Source: Candidatus Falkowiibacteriota bacterium
Lineage (GTDB): Bacteria; Patescibacteriota; Patescibacteriia; Patescibacteriales; SZUA-104
Assembly: GCA_027020105.1 (NCBI GenBank)
Contig: JALUVW010000003.1
Coordinates: forward strand, 1 to 20,409
DNA: 20,409 nucleotides
Reading direction: 5' to 3'
Under the pieces are notes generated by a model. The model ran no database searches. It had not been told where the DNA came from and saw nothing but the letters and a program-made list of their open reading frames with translations. Shown here in pieces: positions 13,654 to 20,409 of the stretch. Every line of letters begins with the position of its first letter. Positions within the stretch are counted from its first letter, which is position 1. The position numbers and the translations under genes were made by a program.

Positions 13654-16600
13654 ATGGGGATTGCGAAAAAGACAATTTTAATAACCGCTATAGCCGTTAT
13701 TCTGACAACCGGCATCTTCACCGTGTCTCACGCCGCTTTCAACCCCCAAATAAACTACCAAGGCAAACTTACCGACTCAAGCGACGTGGCGGTGGCGGAC
13801 GGAAATTACAATATGGAGTTCAAGCTGTACACGGCGGCGAGCGGAGGAACGGCGATATGGACGGAAACGCGGACACTGGCCAACAGAGTGGCGGTAACGA
13901 ACGGCTTGTTCAGCGTTTTGCTCGGCGAAGTGTCTTCCCTTTCCGGCGTTGATTTCAACCAAACGCTTTATCTCGGAATAAACATCGGCGGAACGGCGGA
14001 CACGCCGACGTGGGACGGAGAAATGACTCCGCGCAAAAAACTGGGCGCGGTCGCGGCCGCCTTTGAGGCGGACAAGCTGGACGGCATTGACTCTCTCTCC
14101 TTCCTCCGTTCGGACGAACCGGACACGATATCTTCCAGTTCCGCTTCAACGCTTCTTACGGTAACCCAAAGCGGAACCGGAGATATTTTAAACGTGTTTG
14201 ACGGTTCAACCGAGGTTTTCACGATTCTTGACGGCGGCAATATCGGCGTCGGCACCACCTCTCCCTACACCAAATTGTCCGTGGCCGGCTTCATCAACAC
14301 CGACCAATATTCCGGATACAAACAGGCGGGCAACCTCGTGCTTTACGCTTCGTCAACGAATTCGTCCACCCTTCTCGGCATTGACGCCGGAAGCGGCCTT
14401 TTGAGCGACGGCCTTTACAACACCTTTTTGGGAAGAGGAGCCGGATCGGGAGAAACCTCTTCCGACAACAACACCTATGTAGGAAACAGAGCCGGAGCGG
14501 TTTCAAGCGGCGGCTACAACACCTATGTCGGCGGCTCCGCCGGAAGATACGGAGGGGGCGGCAACAGGAATTCGTTTTTCGGCTGGCAATCCGGATACAA
14601 GACGGAAGGATCAAGAAACGCCTTTTTCGGCACGGCCTCCGGCTACGGCAACACCACCGGCTCTTACAACACCTACATAGGAACCCTTTCCGCCCTGTCC
14701 AATTCCACGGGGAGCTACAACACGGTTCTCGGTTATTACGGGATGTATTACAACGGCTCCGGCTCCAACAACACGGTGATCGGCACCGAGGCCGGCTACG
14801 GGGTTTCCGGCAATTCTTATTCAAACAACTCCCTGTTCGGGTACAGGAGCGGATACGCGCTGACCACCGGCTCCAACAATATCCTGCTGGGGCACTTGGC
14901 CGGAGACAACTTGACCACCGGCTCCAATAACATCGTCTTGGGGTATAACATAGACGCTCCGGCGGCTAATTCGGCCAACACCTTGAACATCGGCAATCTG
15001 CTGTTCGGCACGGGACTGGACGGAACCGGCACGACTCTTTCAAACGGAAAGATAGGCATCGGCACCACCTCGCCGTCCGTTCTTCTCACCGTCGGCTCAA
15101 CGACTCCCACCCAAGTGTCCGGCTATCGCGACACTTTTCTTGCCGGAGCGCTGGAAGTGGACGGAGCGGCTTATCTTGACGGAGCGTTGACGGTTTCCGG
15201 CCTCGCCACTCTCGGCAACGCCTCTTCCACCCTGCTTTCCGTGTCCGGAAACTTCTGGTCAAACGGAACAACCAACATCGGCAACGCCGACGCGGACGTT
15301 CTCAACATCCGTTCAGGAGTTTGGAACCTAACCTCCACCGCCACCACCACCGTGGCGATGACGAACGGAATCAACTTTGATTCCAACACTTTTGTCATTG
15401 ATCCGAACAGCGGGAAGGTGGGAATGGGAACGGCGAACCCGGATTACCGGCTCACCATCCGCGGCGCCGCGTATTCCGACGCCATAAAGACGGATATGGG
15501 GATTGACTTGAATCCCGTCACCAACGATGTCGCCGGCAGTATCGCGCTCGTCAATTCAACCGGAAACGTTGACGCCGGCGTGCACTACTACTACACGACC
15601 TTCATAACCGCTCTCGGCGAAACCCAACTGAAGCCGACCAGTCCCGCCAGCGTTACGACCGACGCTTCCAACGGGCAGGTAACGGTCACGCTTCCCGTGT
15701 CGCAGGACCCCAGAGTTACCGGCCGCAGGATTTATCGCGGCAAAGCCAACGATCCGAACTGGGTCGCTTACCTTGTCGCCACGGTAAACGACAACGTGAC
15801 GACCACTTACACCGACAACATAGCGGACGCGAGTCTTGGAGCCGACAATGTTTGGGAAAGGGAAAACACGACCATGAAGTACATTACCGTCAACGGCAGC
15901 GCCGGCATGCTGCTTGGCACCGGGCTCGCCCCTTCCACCATCTTGGGCACGGGAGCGGGATCCACCTATTTTGACGGAACCGCCCTAAAAGGCGGAGCCA
16001 CCCTCATCGGCGCTTATTCCGGAAATCAAATCACGACCGGGGCGAAAAATAGCGCCCTCGGCTTCAAAACTTTCTATTCGCTGACGAGCGGCAGCAACAA
16101 TGTCGCCATCGGCTGGCAGGCAAGCTACTACCAAAAAGCGGGCAGCAATAATGTCGCCGTCGGATATCGCGCCGGCTTTAGAAACGACGGCGGAGGAGAC
16201 AATGTCTATGTCGGAATGAGCGCCGGCTACGGAAGCGGGACGAACAACGGCACTTACCAAAACATCGGCATCGGCTCCAACGCCTTGGCGGGCATTGAAA
16301 CGGGAGACGGGAACATAGCGGTTGGATACAGAGCGGGCGACAACATAACTTCGGGAAGCAAGAACATAGTGATAGGTTACGACATAGACGCTCCGGCGGT
16401 TAGCAGCGCCCAGACCCTGAATATCGGCAACCTGCTGTTCGGCACGGGACTGGACGGAACCGGCACGACATTGTCTTCCGGCAATATCGGCATCGGAGTA
16501 AACTCCCCGTCGGAGCGCCTCTCCGTTTCCGTCAACGACACCGCCACCACCTCGGTTACCGATATGCTTTCCTTGACGCATCTCACCACCGGCACGGCGG

Positions 16601-19600
16601 CGGACGGCATAGGGTCGGGTATCCTGTTCTCCGCCGAGGCGGATGACGGCACTTCCACCACGACGGGAAGAATCGCGGCGGTCTGGAACGCCTCCACCAC
16701 CAAGGAACAAAGCGATCTGGTGTTCTACACGAAGAACTCAACCGGCACGCCGCGGCTCGCGGAAAAAATGCGCCTTGATAAAAACGGGAATCTCACGCTT
16801 TCCGGAGAATTGGCGACGCACATACCGGACAATCCCGTCAACCCGCCTTCTCCGGCGCTGAACAGGGGGAGATGGAAGTACGTAAACACGACCCAAGACG
16901 CGCCGAGCCTCAATTCAAATTATTTCTACATTCTCCCGAACGATACGTGGATTGATCGAGAAAACAAAGTCGGCTACCTCTTCGCGCACATCAGGCACGA
17001 CGAAAACGCGAACGGCACCAAAGAAACCACCGACAGCCGCTACATTCACTTGTTCACCTTTGATCCGGACGATCCGTCAAAACTCACTTACCAAGGCCAG
17101 CTGATAGCTCCGACCACCACCGATGAGGAATCGGGCAATGGCGGCATTCTGGAAGCGTCCGTCACCGTGGTCGGCGACAAGGTTTACATCTACTACTCCT
17201 CTTACAACGCCACCACGGCCAAAATCTCAAACACGCTTTTGGCCACCGCCGACAAAGATGACATTATGGGAACCATTACCAAACAGGGAGTGGTAATGGC
17301 GGGCAAGACATTGGATGTTAAATACAGAAACGGATTGTTTTACGCGACCGACTCCAACGTTTCCGACACCACGCAACCGGTCAGTTTGTATGTTTCCGCG
17401 GATGGGATAAATTTTTCGCTGAAGCAAACCAATTTATTGGACAAAACAATGAACGTGGACCTCGGAAAAGACACGAAGATATTATCGGACAACTCCATAT
17501 GGTTCACGGCGAGAGTCGTAAACGACACCACCAACGGAAAACCGTTAAAATCGCAAATCATTTCATTTACTCCGTTTCAGAAAATCAGATCAAACAACGG
17601 CGTGGTTTTGAGGCCGGCGGCCGGGACAGATTACGCCGGCACCGTTGATTCGCCGGCAATCTTTCAATGGGGAGGCAAGTGGTATATGTATATCGCGGGC
17701 ACGACGGTATTAGATGATTACAGCGACGCCAAGATAATCCTTTTTGAATGGGAGGACGGGGTCCAAGACGAAACGGACACGCCCGTGCTGACGTACAGTA
17801 AAACGATCGCGGTCAACTCCAGCGGTTACATTGGTATAGGGACAAGTTCTCCCCGCAGGAAGCTGGTTGTTTCGGGTGGCACGGCCGTAATAGGCCAAGA
17901 AGGTGACGACGGTTTGGGGTGGGGAAGATACATTGATACCGTGAATTACCCCGGAGACCTTTTCTTTCACGAGTACACGAGCACCGACTGGAGCACCGGA
18001 AACGCTTTAATGCAATTAAAAAAGGGGGGTGGCGTTACCGTCTGGAGCCCGGCTTCCAGTGTTCCGACTTTAACCTTGGGAAGGGTAACCGGGCAATCAT
18101 CCATCAAGGCGAACGCGGATGCCGGAGGTAATCTACTTATGGACTCAAACGGAGGCGCCATTTATCTTAACAATTACGTGGCCAACAATGTTTACATGGC
18201 CACCGGAGGAGGAAACGTGGGAATCGGAACGACAAATCCGGGAGGCGGCACGACGGTCGGGGCGGCCGTTTTATCCATCGCGGACGGGACGGCCCCGTCC
18301 GGAGGGGTCACCGGACAGTCCAGCCTTTACTCTTCCGGCGGAGAACTTTACGCCTTTGATTCCGCCGGTAACTCCACTTTGTTGTCGCCGCATGATCTGG
18401 AAACGAATGAATGGATATTCAGCTCAAAAAACCTTACGCTGGGCACGGAATTGAGGGTTGATATGGAAAAATTCGTCAAATATTTCAATTCCAACTTCGG
18501 CACCGGTTTCGTCCGTGAATTTCGCGAAGGCGAGCCGATTGAAGACACCGACGCGGCAAATATTAAAATAAACGAGGACGGCAGCGTCGGTATCGGCACC
18601 ACCACGCCGGAATATAAACTGCACGTGGCGGGAGACGTGGCGGCGCGGTCCTTCATCAGTATTTCAACAAGAAAAACAAAAGAGGGCATTGTTTTCTGGG
18701 GAGAGGATGATTACGCCGAAGCGCTTGAAAAAATCAAACGAACGAAAATAGCGAATTACAATTACCTTGACGACGCTCCGGACGCGGCACCGCGGTTCGG
18801 GCTGATAGCGGAAGAGGCGCCTCCCGAAATTCTTTCGGTGAACGGCGAGGGCGTTGACCTTTACAAAATGACCGGCTTGGTTTTGGCCGGAACCAAAGAA
18901 TTGGCGGGAAAAGTTGATGAAATGGATTTGAAAATTCAGGATTTGGAGGCGCGAATCGCGAGCGGTTCCCCGCTTGGCGGAGAAACTTCGGTTTCCGATT
19001 TCGGTTTCGGCTGGATTCTGGAACGATTTAAAGATTTTGGAATCGCCGTATCAAACGGCTTTATGCGATTAAAAGAATTGGTGGTGGACACGATCAAGAT
19101 AAATAAAGAGCTGTGCATTGACGATATTTGCGTTAACAAGGAAGAACTGAAAACACTTCTTGATAAAGCGGAAATTAAACGAGATTATGATAATTCCACA
19201 ATAGGCGATGACAGCAATACAACATCAAAAACCGCCGACATAGACGAAACCGCGGCGACATCAATGCCGGACGCGAATACAAACACCGAGGCGGCCGCGG
19301 ACGCTAACACGGGCAACGCGACATCAACCGACGCGAAAACAACGGCAACGGCAACCTCAACGCCCGCGTCCGAATCTCTGGACACCGAACCTCCGGTGAT
19401 AATCTTGGACGGCGACAATCCGATAAAGATAAAAATCGGTTCGGATTATATTGATCCGGGCGCCGTGGTCACGGACAATGTTGACAGTTTTATGGAATAC
19501 AAAGTGTCGCTTAACGGCGGGCCGGAAATCAACATAAACGAATTGAACGTTGACACCTCCGCCGCCGGTTCTCACGTTATAACATTCACGGCAACGGACA

Positions 19601-19662
19601 AAGCCGGAAACACCGGCGCGGCGGAGCGCAGAGTGATTGTCTTTGACGATTCCGACCGATAA
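13654..19662 (+). CDS. Giant secreted fibre/adhesin (2002 aa) with repeat heads, beta-propeller-like domain and S74-like chaperone domain
   Basis: Signal peptide 1-27 (VSHA/AF); an N-terminal INYQGKL..W.E..PR domain (~30-145); head 1 of ~17-residue repeats N-N-T-x-I-G-x-x-A-G-x-x-x-x-x-G-S (256-452); an FN3-like domain (~640-735, RRIYRGKA..TTYTD); head 2 of the same repeats (763-930); a beta-propeller-like domain (~1073-1389, with EASVTVVGDKVYIYYS and DSPAIFQWGGKWYMYIAG); an S74-type intramolecular chaperone (~1660-1780, KTKEGI..RFGLIAEEAP); a coiled-coil-like part; a Thr/Ala/Asn-rich linker (~1848-1908); and a DUF5011-like Ig domain (~1912-2000). Seven GIGTxxPxxxLxVxG motifs (near 196, 467, 588, 944, 1392, 1522, 1644) mark module borders. 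Such proteins form trimers like phage tail fibres, so it is probably an attachment fibre. No sortase motif or C-terminal membrane helix is seen. The start has no Shine-Dalgarno. Confidence 0.9.
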   Translation: MGIAKKTILITAIAVILTTGIFTVSHAAFNPQINYQGKLTDSSDVAVADGNYNMEFKLYTAASGGTAIWTETRTLANRVAVTNGLFSVLLGEVSSLSGVDFNQTLYLGINIGGTADTPTWDGEMTPRKKLGAVAAAFEADKLDGIDSLSFLRSDEPDTISSSSASTLLTVTQSGTGDILNVFDGSTEVFTILDGGNIGVGTTSPYTKLSVAGFINTDQYSGYKQAGNLVLYASSTNSSTLLGIDAGSGLLSDGLYNTFLGRGAGSGETSSDNNTYVGNRAGAVSSGGYNTYVGGSAGRYGGGGNRNSFFGWQSGYKTEGSRNAFFGTASGYGNTTGSYNTYIGTLSALSNSTGSYNTVLGYYGMYYNGSGSNNTVIGTEAGYGVSGNSYSNNSLFGYRSGYALTTGSNNILLGHLAGDNLTTGSNNIVLGYNIDAPAANSANTLNIGNLLFGTGLDGTGTTLSNGKIGIGTTSPSVLLTVGSTTPTQVSGYRDTFLAGALEVDGAAYLDGALTVSGLATLGNASSTLLSVSGNFWSNGTTNIGNADADVLNIRSGVWNLTSTATTTVAMTNGINFDSNTFVIDPNSGKVGMGTANPDYRLTIRGAAYSDAIKTDMGIDLNPVTNDVAGSIALVNSTGNVDAGVHYYYTTFITALGETQLKPTSPASVTTDASNGQVTVTLPVSQDPRVTGRRIYRGKANDPNWVAYLVATVNDNVTTTYTDNIADASLGADNVWERENTTMKYITVNGSAGMLLGTGLAPSTILGTGAGSTYFDGTALKGGATLIGAYSGNQITTGAKNSALGFKTFYSLTSGSNNVAIGWQASYYQKAGSNNVAVGYRAGFRNDGGGDNVYVGMSAGYGSGTNNGTYQNIGIGSNALAGIETGDGNIAVGYRAGDNITSGSKNIVIGYDIDAPAVSSAQTLNIGNLLFGTGLDGTGTTLSSGNIGIGVNSPSERLSVSVNDTATTSVTDMLSLTHLTTGTAADGIGSGILFSAEADDGTSTTTGRIAAVWNASTTKEQSDLVFYTKNSTGTPRLAEKMRLDKNGNLTLSGELATHIPDNPVNPPSPALNRGRWKYVNTTQDAPSLNSNYFYILPNDTWIDRENKVGYLFAHIRHDENANGTKETTDSRYIHLFTFDPDDPSKLTYQGQLIAPTTTDEESGNGGILEASVTVVGDKVYIYYSSYNATTAKISNTLLATADKDDIMGTITKQGVVMAGKTLDVKYRNGLFYATDSNVSDTTQPVSLYVSADGINFSLKQTNLLDKTMNVDLGKDTKILSDNSIWFTARVVNDTTNGKPLKSQIISFTPFQKIRSNNGVVLRPAAGTDYAGTVDSPAIFQWGGKWYMYIAGTTVLDDYSDAKIILFEWEDGVQDETDTPVLTYSKTIAVNSSGYIGIGTSSPRRKLVVSGGTAVIGQEGDDGLGWGRYIDTVNYPGDLFFHEYTSTDWSTGNALMQLKKGGGVTVWSPASSVPTLTLGRVTGQSSIKANADAGGNLLMDSNGGAIYLNNYVANNVYMATGGGNVGIGTTNPGGGTTVGAAVLSIADGTAPSGGVTGQSSLYSSGGELYAFDSAGNSTLLSPHDLETNEWIFSSKNLTLGTELRVDMEKFVKYFNSNFGTGFVREFREGEPIEDTDAANIKINEDGSVGIGTTTPEYKLHVAGDVAARSFISISTRKTKEGIVFWGEDDYAEALEKIKRTKIANYNYLDDAPDAAPRFGLIAEEAPPEILSVNGEGVDLYKMTGLVLAGTKELAGKVDEMDLKIQDLEARIASGSPLGGETSVSDFGFGWILERFKDFGIAVSNGFMRLKELVVDTIKINKELCIDDICVNKEELKTLLDKAEIKRDYDNSTIGDDSNTTSKTADIDETAATSMPDANTNTEAAADANTGNATSTDAKTTATATSTPASESLDTEPPVIILDGDNPIKIKIGSDYIDPGAVVTDNVDSFMEYKVSLNGGPEININELNVDTSAAGSHVITFTATDKAGNTGAAERRVIVFDDSDR
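14419..15009 (+). repeat. Head 1: about 11-12 tandem ~17-aa beta-helix repeats
   Basis: Units such as YNTYIGTLSALSNSTGS, NNTVIGTEAGYG and NNIVLGYNID repeat with a step of 16-17 residues. A small or Asn pair starts each unit, and an aliphatic-Gly step follows. The pattern resembles YadA-type left-handed beta-roll heads (which repeat every 14-15 residues), so this is likely a trimeric head. It ends with NTLNIGNLLFG. Confidence 0.8.
14998..15035 (+). repeat. 38-nt exact DNA repeat at the end of head 1 (copy at 16432-16469)
   Basis: The 38 nt encoding LLFGTGLDGTGTT are identical at 14998-15035 and 16432-16469, including all third codon positions, while flanking repeat units differ. This points to recent duplication or gene conversion of the head-neck junction and could support recombination between the two heads. 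Confidence 0.85.
15940..16443 (+). repeat. Head 2: second run of ~17-aa beta-helix repeats
   Basis: Eight to nine units of the same pattern (KNSALGFKTFYSLTSGS, NNVAIGWQASYYQKAGS, NNVAVGYRAG, KNIVIGYDID), ending with QTLNIGNLLFG like head 1. It is separated from head 1 by ~310 residues including the FN3-like domain. Confidence 0.8.
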
Positions 19663-19663
19663 C

Positions 19664-19701
19664 GCGGCGGCAACGGCGCGCCGTTTCGCGGCGGGCGCCG
19701 C
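19664..19701 (+). terminator. GC-rich hairpin after the fibre gene
   Basis: GCGGCG (19664-19669) pairs with CGCCGC (19696-19701) around an inner perfect palindrome, AACGGCGCGCCGTT (19672-19685), starting 2 nt after the stop. There is no proper U-run (TTGCTTATAC follows), so termination is possible but not certain. Confidence 0.4.
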
Positions 19702-19730
19702 TTGCTTATACTTGTCAAAAATATTATAAT
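19702..19730 (+). promoter_or_regulatory. Promoter candidate for the Hsp20 gene
   Basis: TTGCTT (19702-19707) and a perfect TATAAT (19725-19730) are spaced by 17 nt, about 52 nt before the ATG at 19783. I see no CIRCE or other heat-shock operator around it. Confidence 0.5.
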
Positions 19731-19782
19731 GAAATAAACCGCGACTTCAACAAAACAAACGTTTAATTTTGACCCAAACAAT

Positions 19783-20268
19783 ATGGTTAATATTTTCAAA
19801 AAAATAATCGCCCGAGGCGGCAAAAAAGAAATTAACGATTCGCGCGTACGCCGCGAAAGCGCGAAAAGCGACATAAACGAATTTGAAAAAAGAATTACCG
19901 ATGAAAATTACAACGAATGGCTTGATGACGATTATGAGGAAGGGCAATTATCAATTGATGTTTACCAGACCCCGAAAGACTTGATTATTAAATCCACTAT
20001 CGCCGGAGTCAGGCCGGATGATATTGATATTTCCATAAACAACGATATGCTCACCATACGAGGAAAAAGAGAAATGAAAGAAATAATAGACAGCGCCGAT
20101 TATTTGTACAGAGAATGCTATTGGGGGGCCTTCAGCCGTTCCATCATCCTTCCGTGCGAAGTAAAAGAAGAAAAAATCAACGCCCACTTGGAAGACGGCG
20201 TCTTAACCATTATTCTGCCGAAAGCGAAAACGCGAAAAAACGTTTTCATTAAGGTTAAGGAAAAATAA
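19783..20268 (+). CDS. Small heat shock protein, Hsp20/alpha-crystallin family
   Basis: 161 residues. A charged N-terminal arm (1-52) precedes an alpha-crystallin domain (~53-150): LSIDVYQTPKDLIIKSTIAG, DDIDISINNDMLTIRGKR, then the signature A-H-L-E-D-G-V-L with TIILPKA near the C-terminus. It would act as an ATP-independent holdase that keeps unfolding proteins soluble in the cytoplasm. The C-terminal I-x-I/V anchor is represented by VFIKV. It has its own promoter candidate and is set off from the fibre gene by a GC hairpin, so it is probably not part of the surface operon. The leader (CAAACAATATG) lacks a Shine-Dalgarno. Confidence 0.95.
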   Translation: MVNIFKKIIARGGKKEINDSRVRRESAKSDINEFEKRITDENYNEWLDDDYEEGQLSIDVYQTPKDLIIKSTIAGVRPDDIDISINNDMLTIRGKREMKEIIDSADYLYRECYWGAFSRSIILPCEVKEEKINAHLEDGVLTIILPKAKTRKNVFIKVKEK

Positions 20269-20270
20269 GC

Positions 20271-20309
20271 TCGCGGCGACGCGCGACGCGCAAAAGCCGA
20301 GGGCCGCGA
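20271..20309 (+). terminator. Hairpin after the Hsp20 gene
   Basis: TCGCGGC (20271-20277) pairs with GCCGCGA (20303-20309) directly after the stop, with GCGACGCG-type repeats in the loop. No U-run follows; it is a weak terminator at best. Confidence 0.3.
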
Positions 20310-20324
20310 ATCGCGAACCAAAGT

Positions 20325-20409
20325 ATGAATATTAAAGCCACAATTGACCGGTTTGAAAACGATAAAGCCGTTCTGCGAACCGAGGACGGGCGGTCTATCG
20401 CATGGCCCA
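20325..20409 (+). CDS. DUF3006-like small protein, cut by the right window edge
   Basis: Only 28 codons are visible. The start MNIKATIDRFENDKAVLRTE followed by DGRSIAWP matches the pattern of the DUF3006 family (short proteins beginning K-A-x-I/V-D-R-F-E-x-x-x-A-V-L). The family is of unknown function and usually under 100 residues; in other bacteria such genes often sit next to secreted metallo-beta-lactamase/ComEC-like genes. The ATG at 20325 is the only sensible start, and the leader lacks a Shine-Dalgarno. Not seen: the rest of the gene. Confidence 0.7.
   Translation, partial: MNIKATIDRFENDKAVLRTEDGRSIAWP

Noticed and set aside
14413..16443. Phage tail fibre gene of an integrated prophage
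   Set aside because: The S74 domain and repeats resemble tail fibres, but the protein has a signal peptide and the neighbours are exported cell-surface proteins; no phage structural, integrase or lysis genes are present.

Overview
The window most likely comes from a member of the Candidate Phyla Radiation (Patescibacteria, Parcubacteria- or Microgenomates-like). This is inferred from gene content: lamin-tail (LTD) surface proteins, secreted proteins with 'STNYK..GE..TGTS' repeats, a very large fibre protein ending in an S74-type chaperone, a GT4 trehalose-synthase-like enzyme and a plasma-membrane-type P-ATPase. TGA acts as a normal stop (ends of the P-ATPase and the fibronectin-type protein), so the recoded Gracilibacteria/Absconditabacteria code does not apply. 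Almost no start codon has a recognisable Shine-Dalgarno sequence; leaders tend to be A/C-rich (AACAATATG-like). No rRNA, tRNA, CRISPR array or transposase gene was seen.

Left part (1-8833), all minus strand, read right to left. A P3A-type (proton-efflux) ATPase overlaps a small metallophosphoesterase by 4 nt (ATGA). After a 268-nt gap come a 621-residue GT4 glycosyltransferase, an inositol-monophosphatase-family phosphatase and, 5 nt further, a membrane-anchored protein open for at least 895 codons that runs off the left edge. The last has an N-terminal anchor, a ComEA-like helix-hairpin-helix domain, three LTD domains, a PKD domain and two OB-fold domains. It has no stop inside the window, so a search that requires a stop codon would miss it. 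Three perfect or near-perfect short palindromes sit in its inter-domain segments, and a related one lies upstream of the glycosyltransferase.

Middle (8834-9398) is a 565-nt divergent intergenic region. It holds promoter candidates on both strands and a GC-rich, self-complementary patch that may be a structured RNA.

Right part (9399-20409), all plus strand. Five consecutive secreted or membrane proteins form what looks like a cell-surface assembly locus: a small secreted protein; a membrane-anchored DUF916-like protein (the partner family of WxL surface proteins in Firmicutes); a second secreted protein with the same C-terminal domain as the first; a membrane-anchored protein with two fibronectin III domains; and a 2002-residue trimeric-fibre-like protein. 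The fibre has two repeat-built heads, an FN3-like domain, a beta-propeller-like domain, an S74-like chaperone domain and a C-terminal Ig-like domain. Large stem-loops lie between several of these genes. The locus is followed by an Hsp20 chaperone with its own promoter candidate and the first 28 codons of a DUF3006-like gene.

Working view (inference): the right half encodes an extracellular attachment apparatus of an episymbiont, with a WxL/DUF916-like surface layer and a phage-tail-fibre-like adhesin. The left half adds an extracytoplasmic nucleic-acid-binding scaffold protein and housekeeping enzymes.
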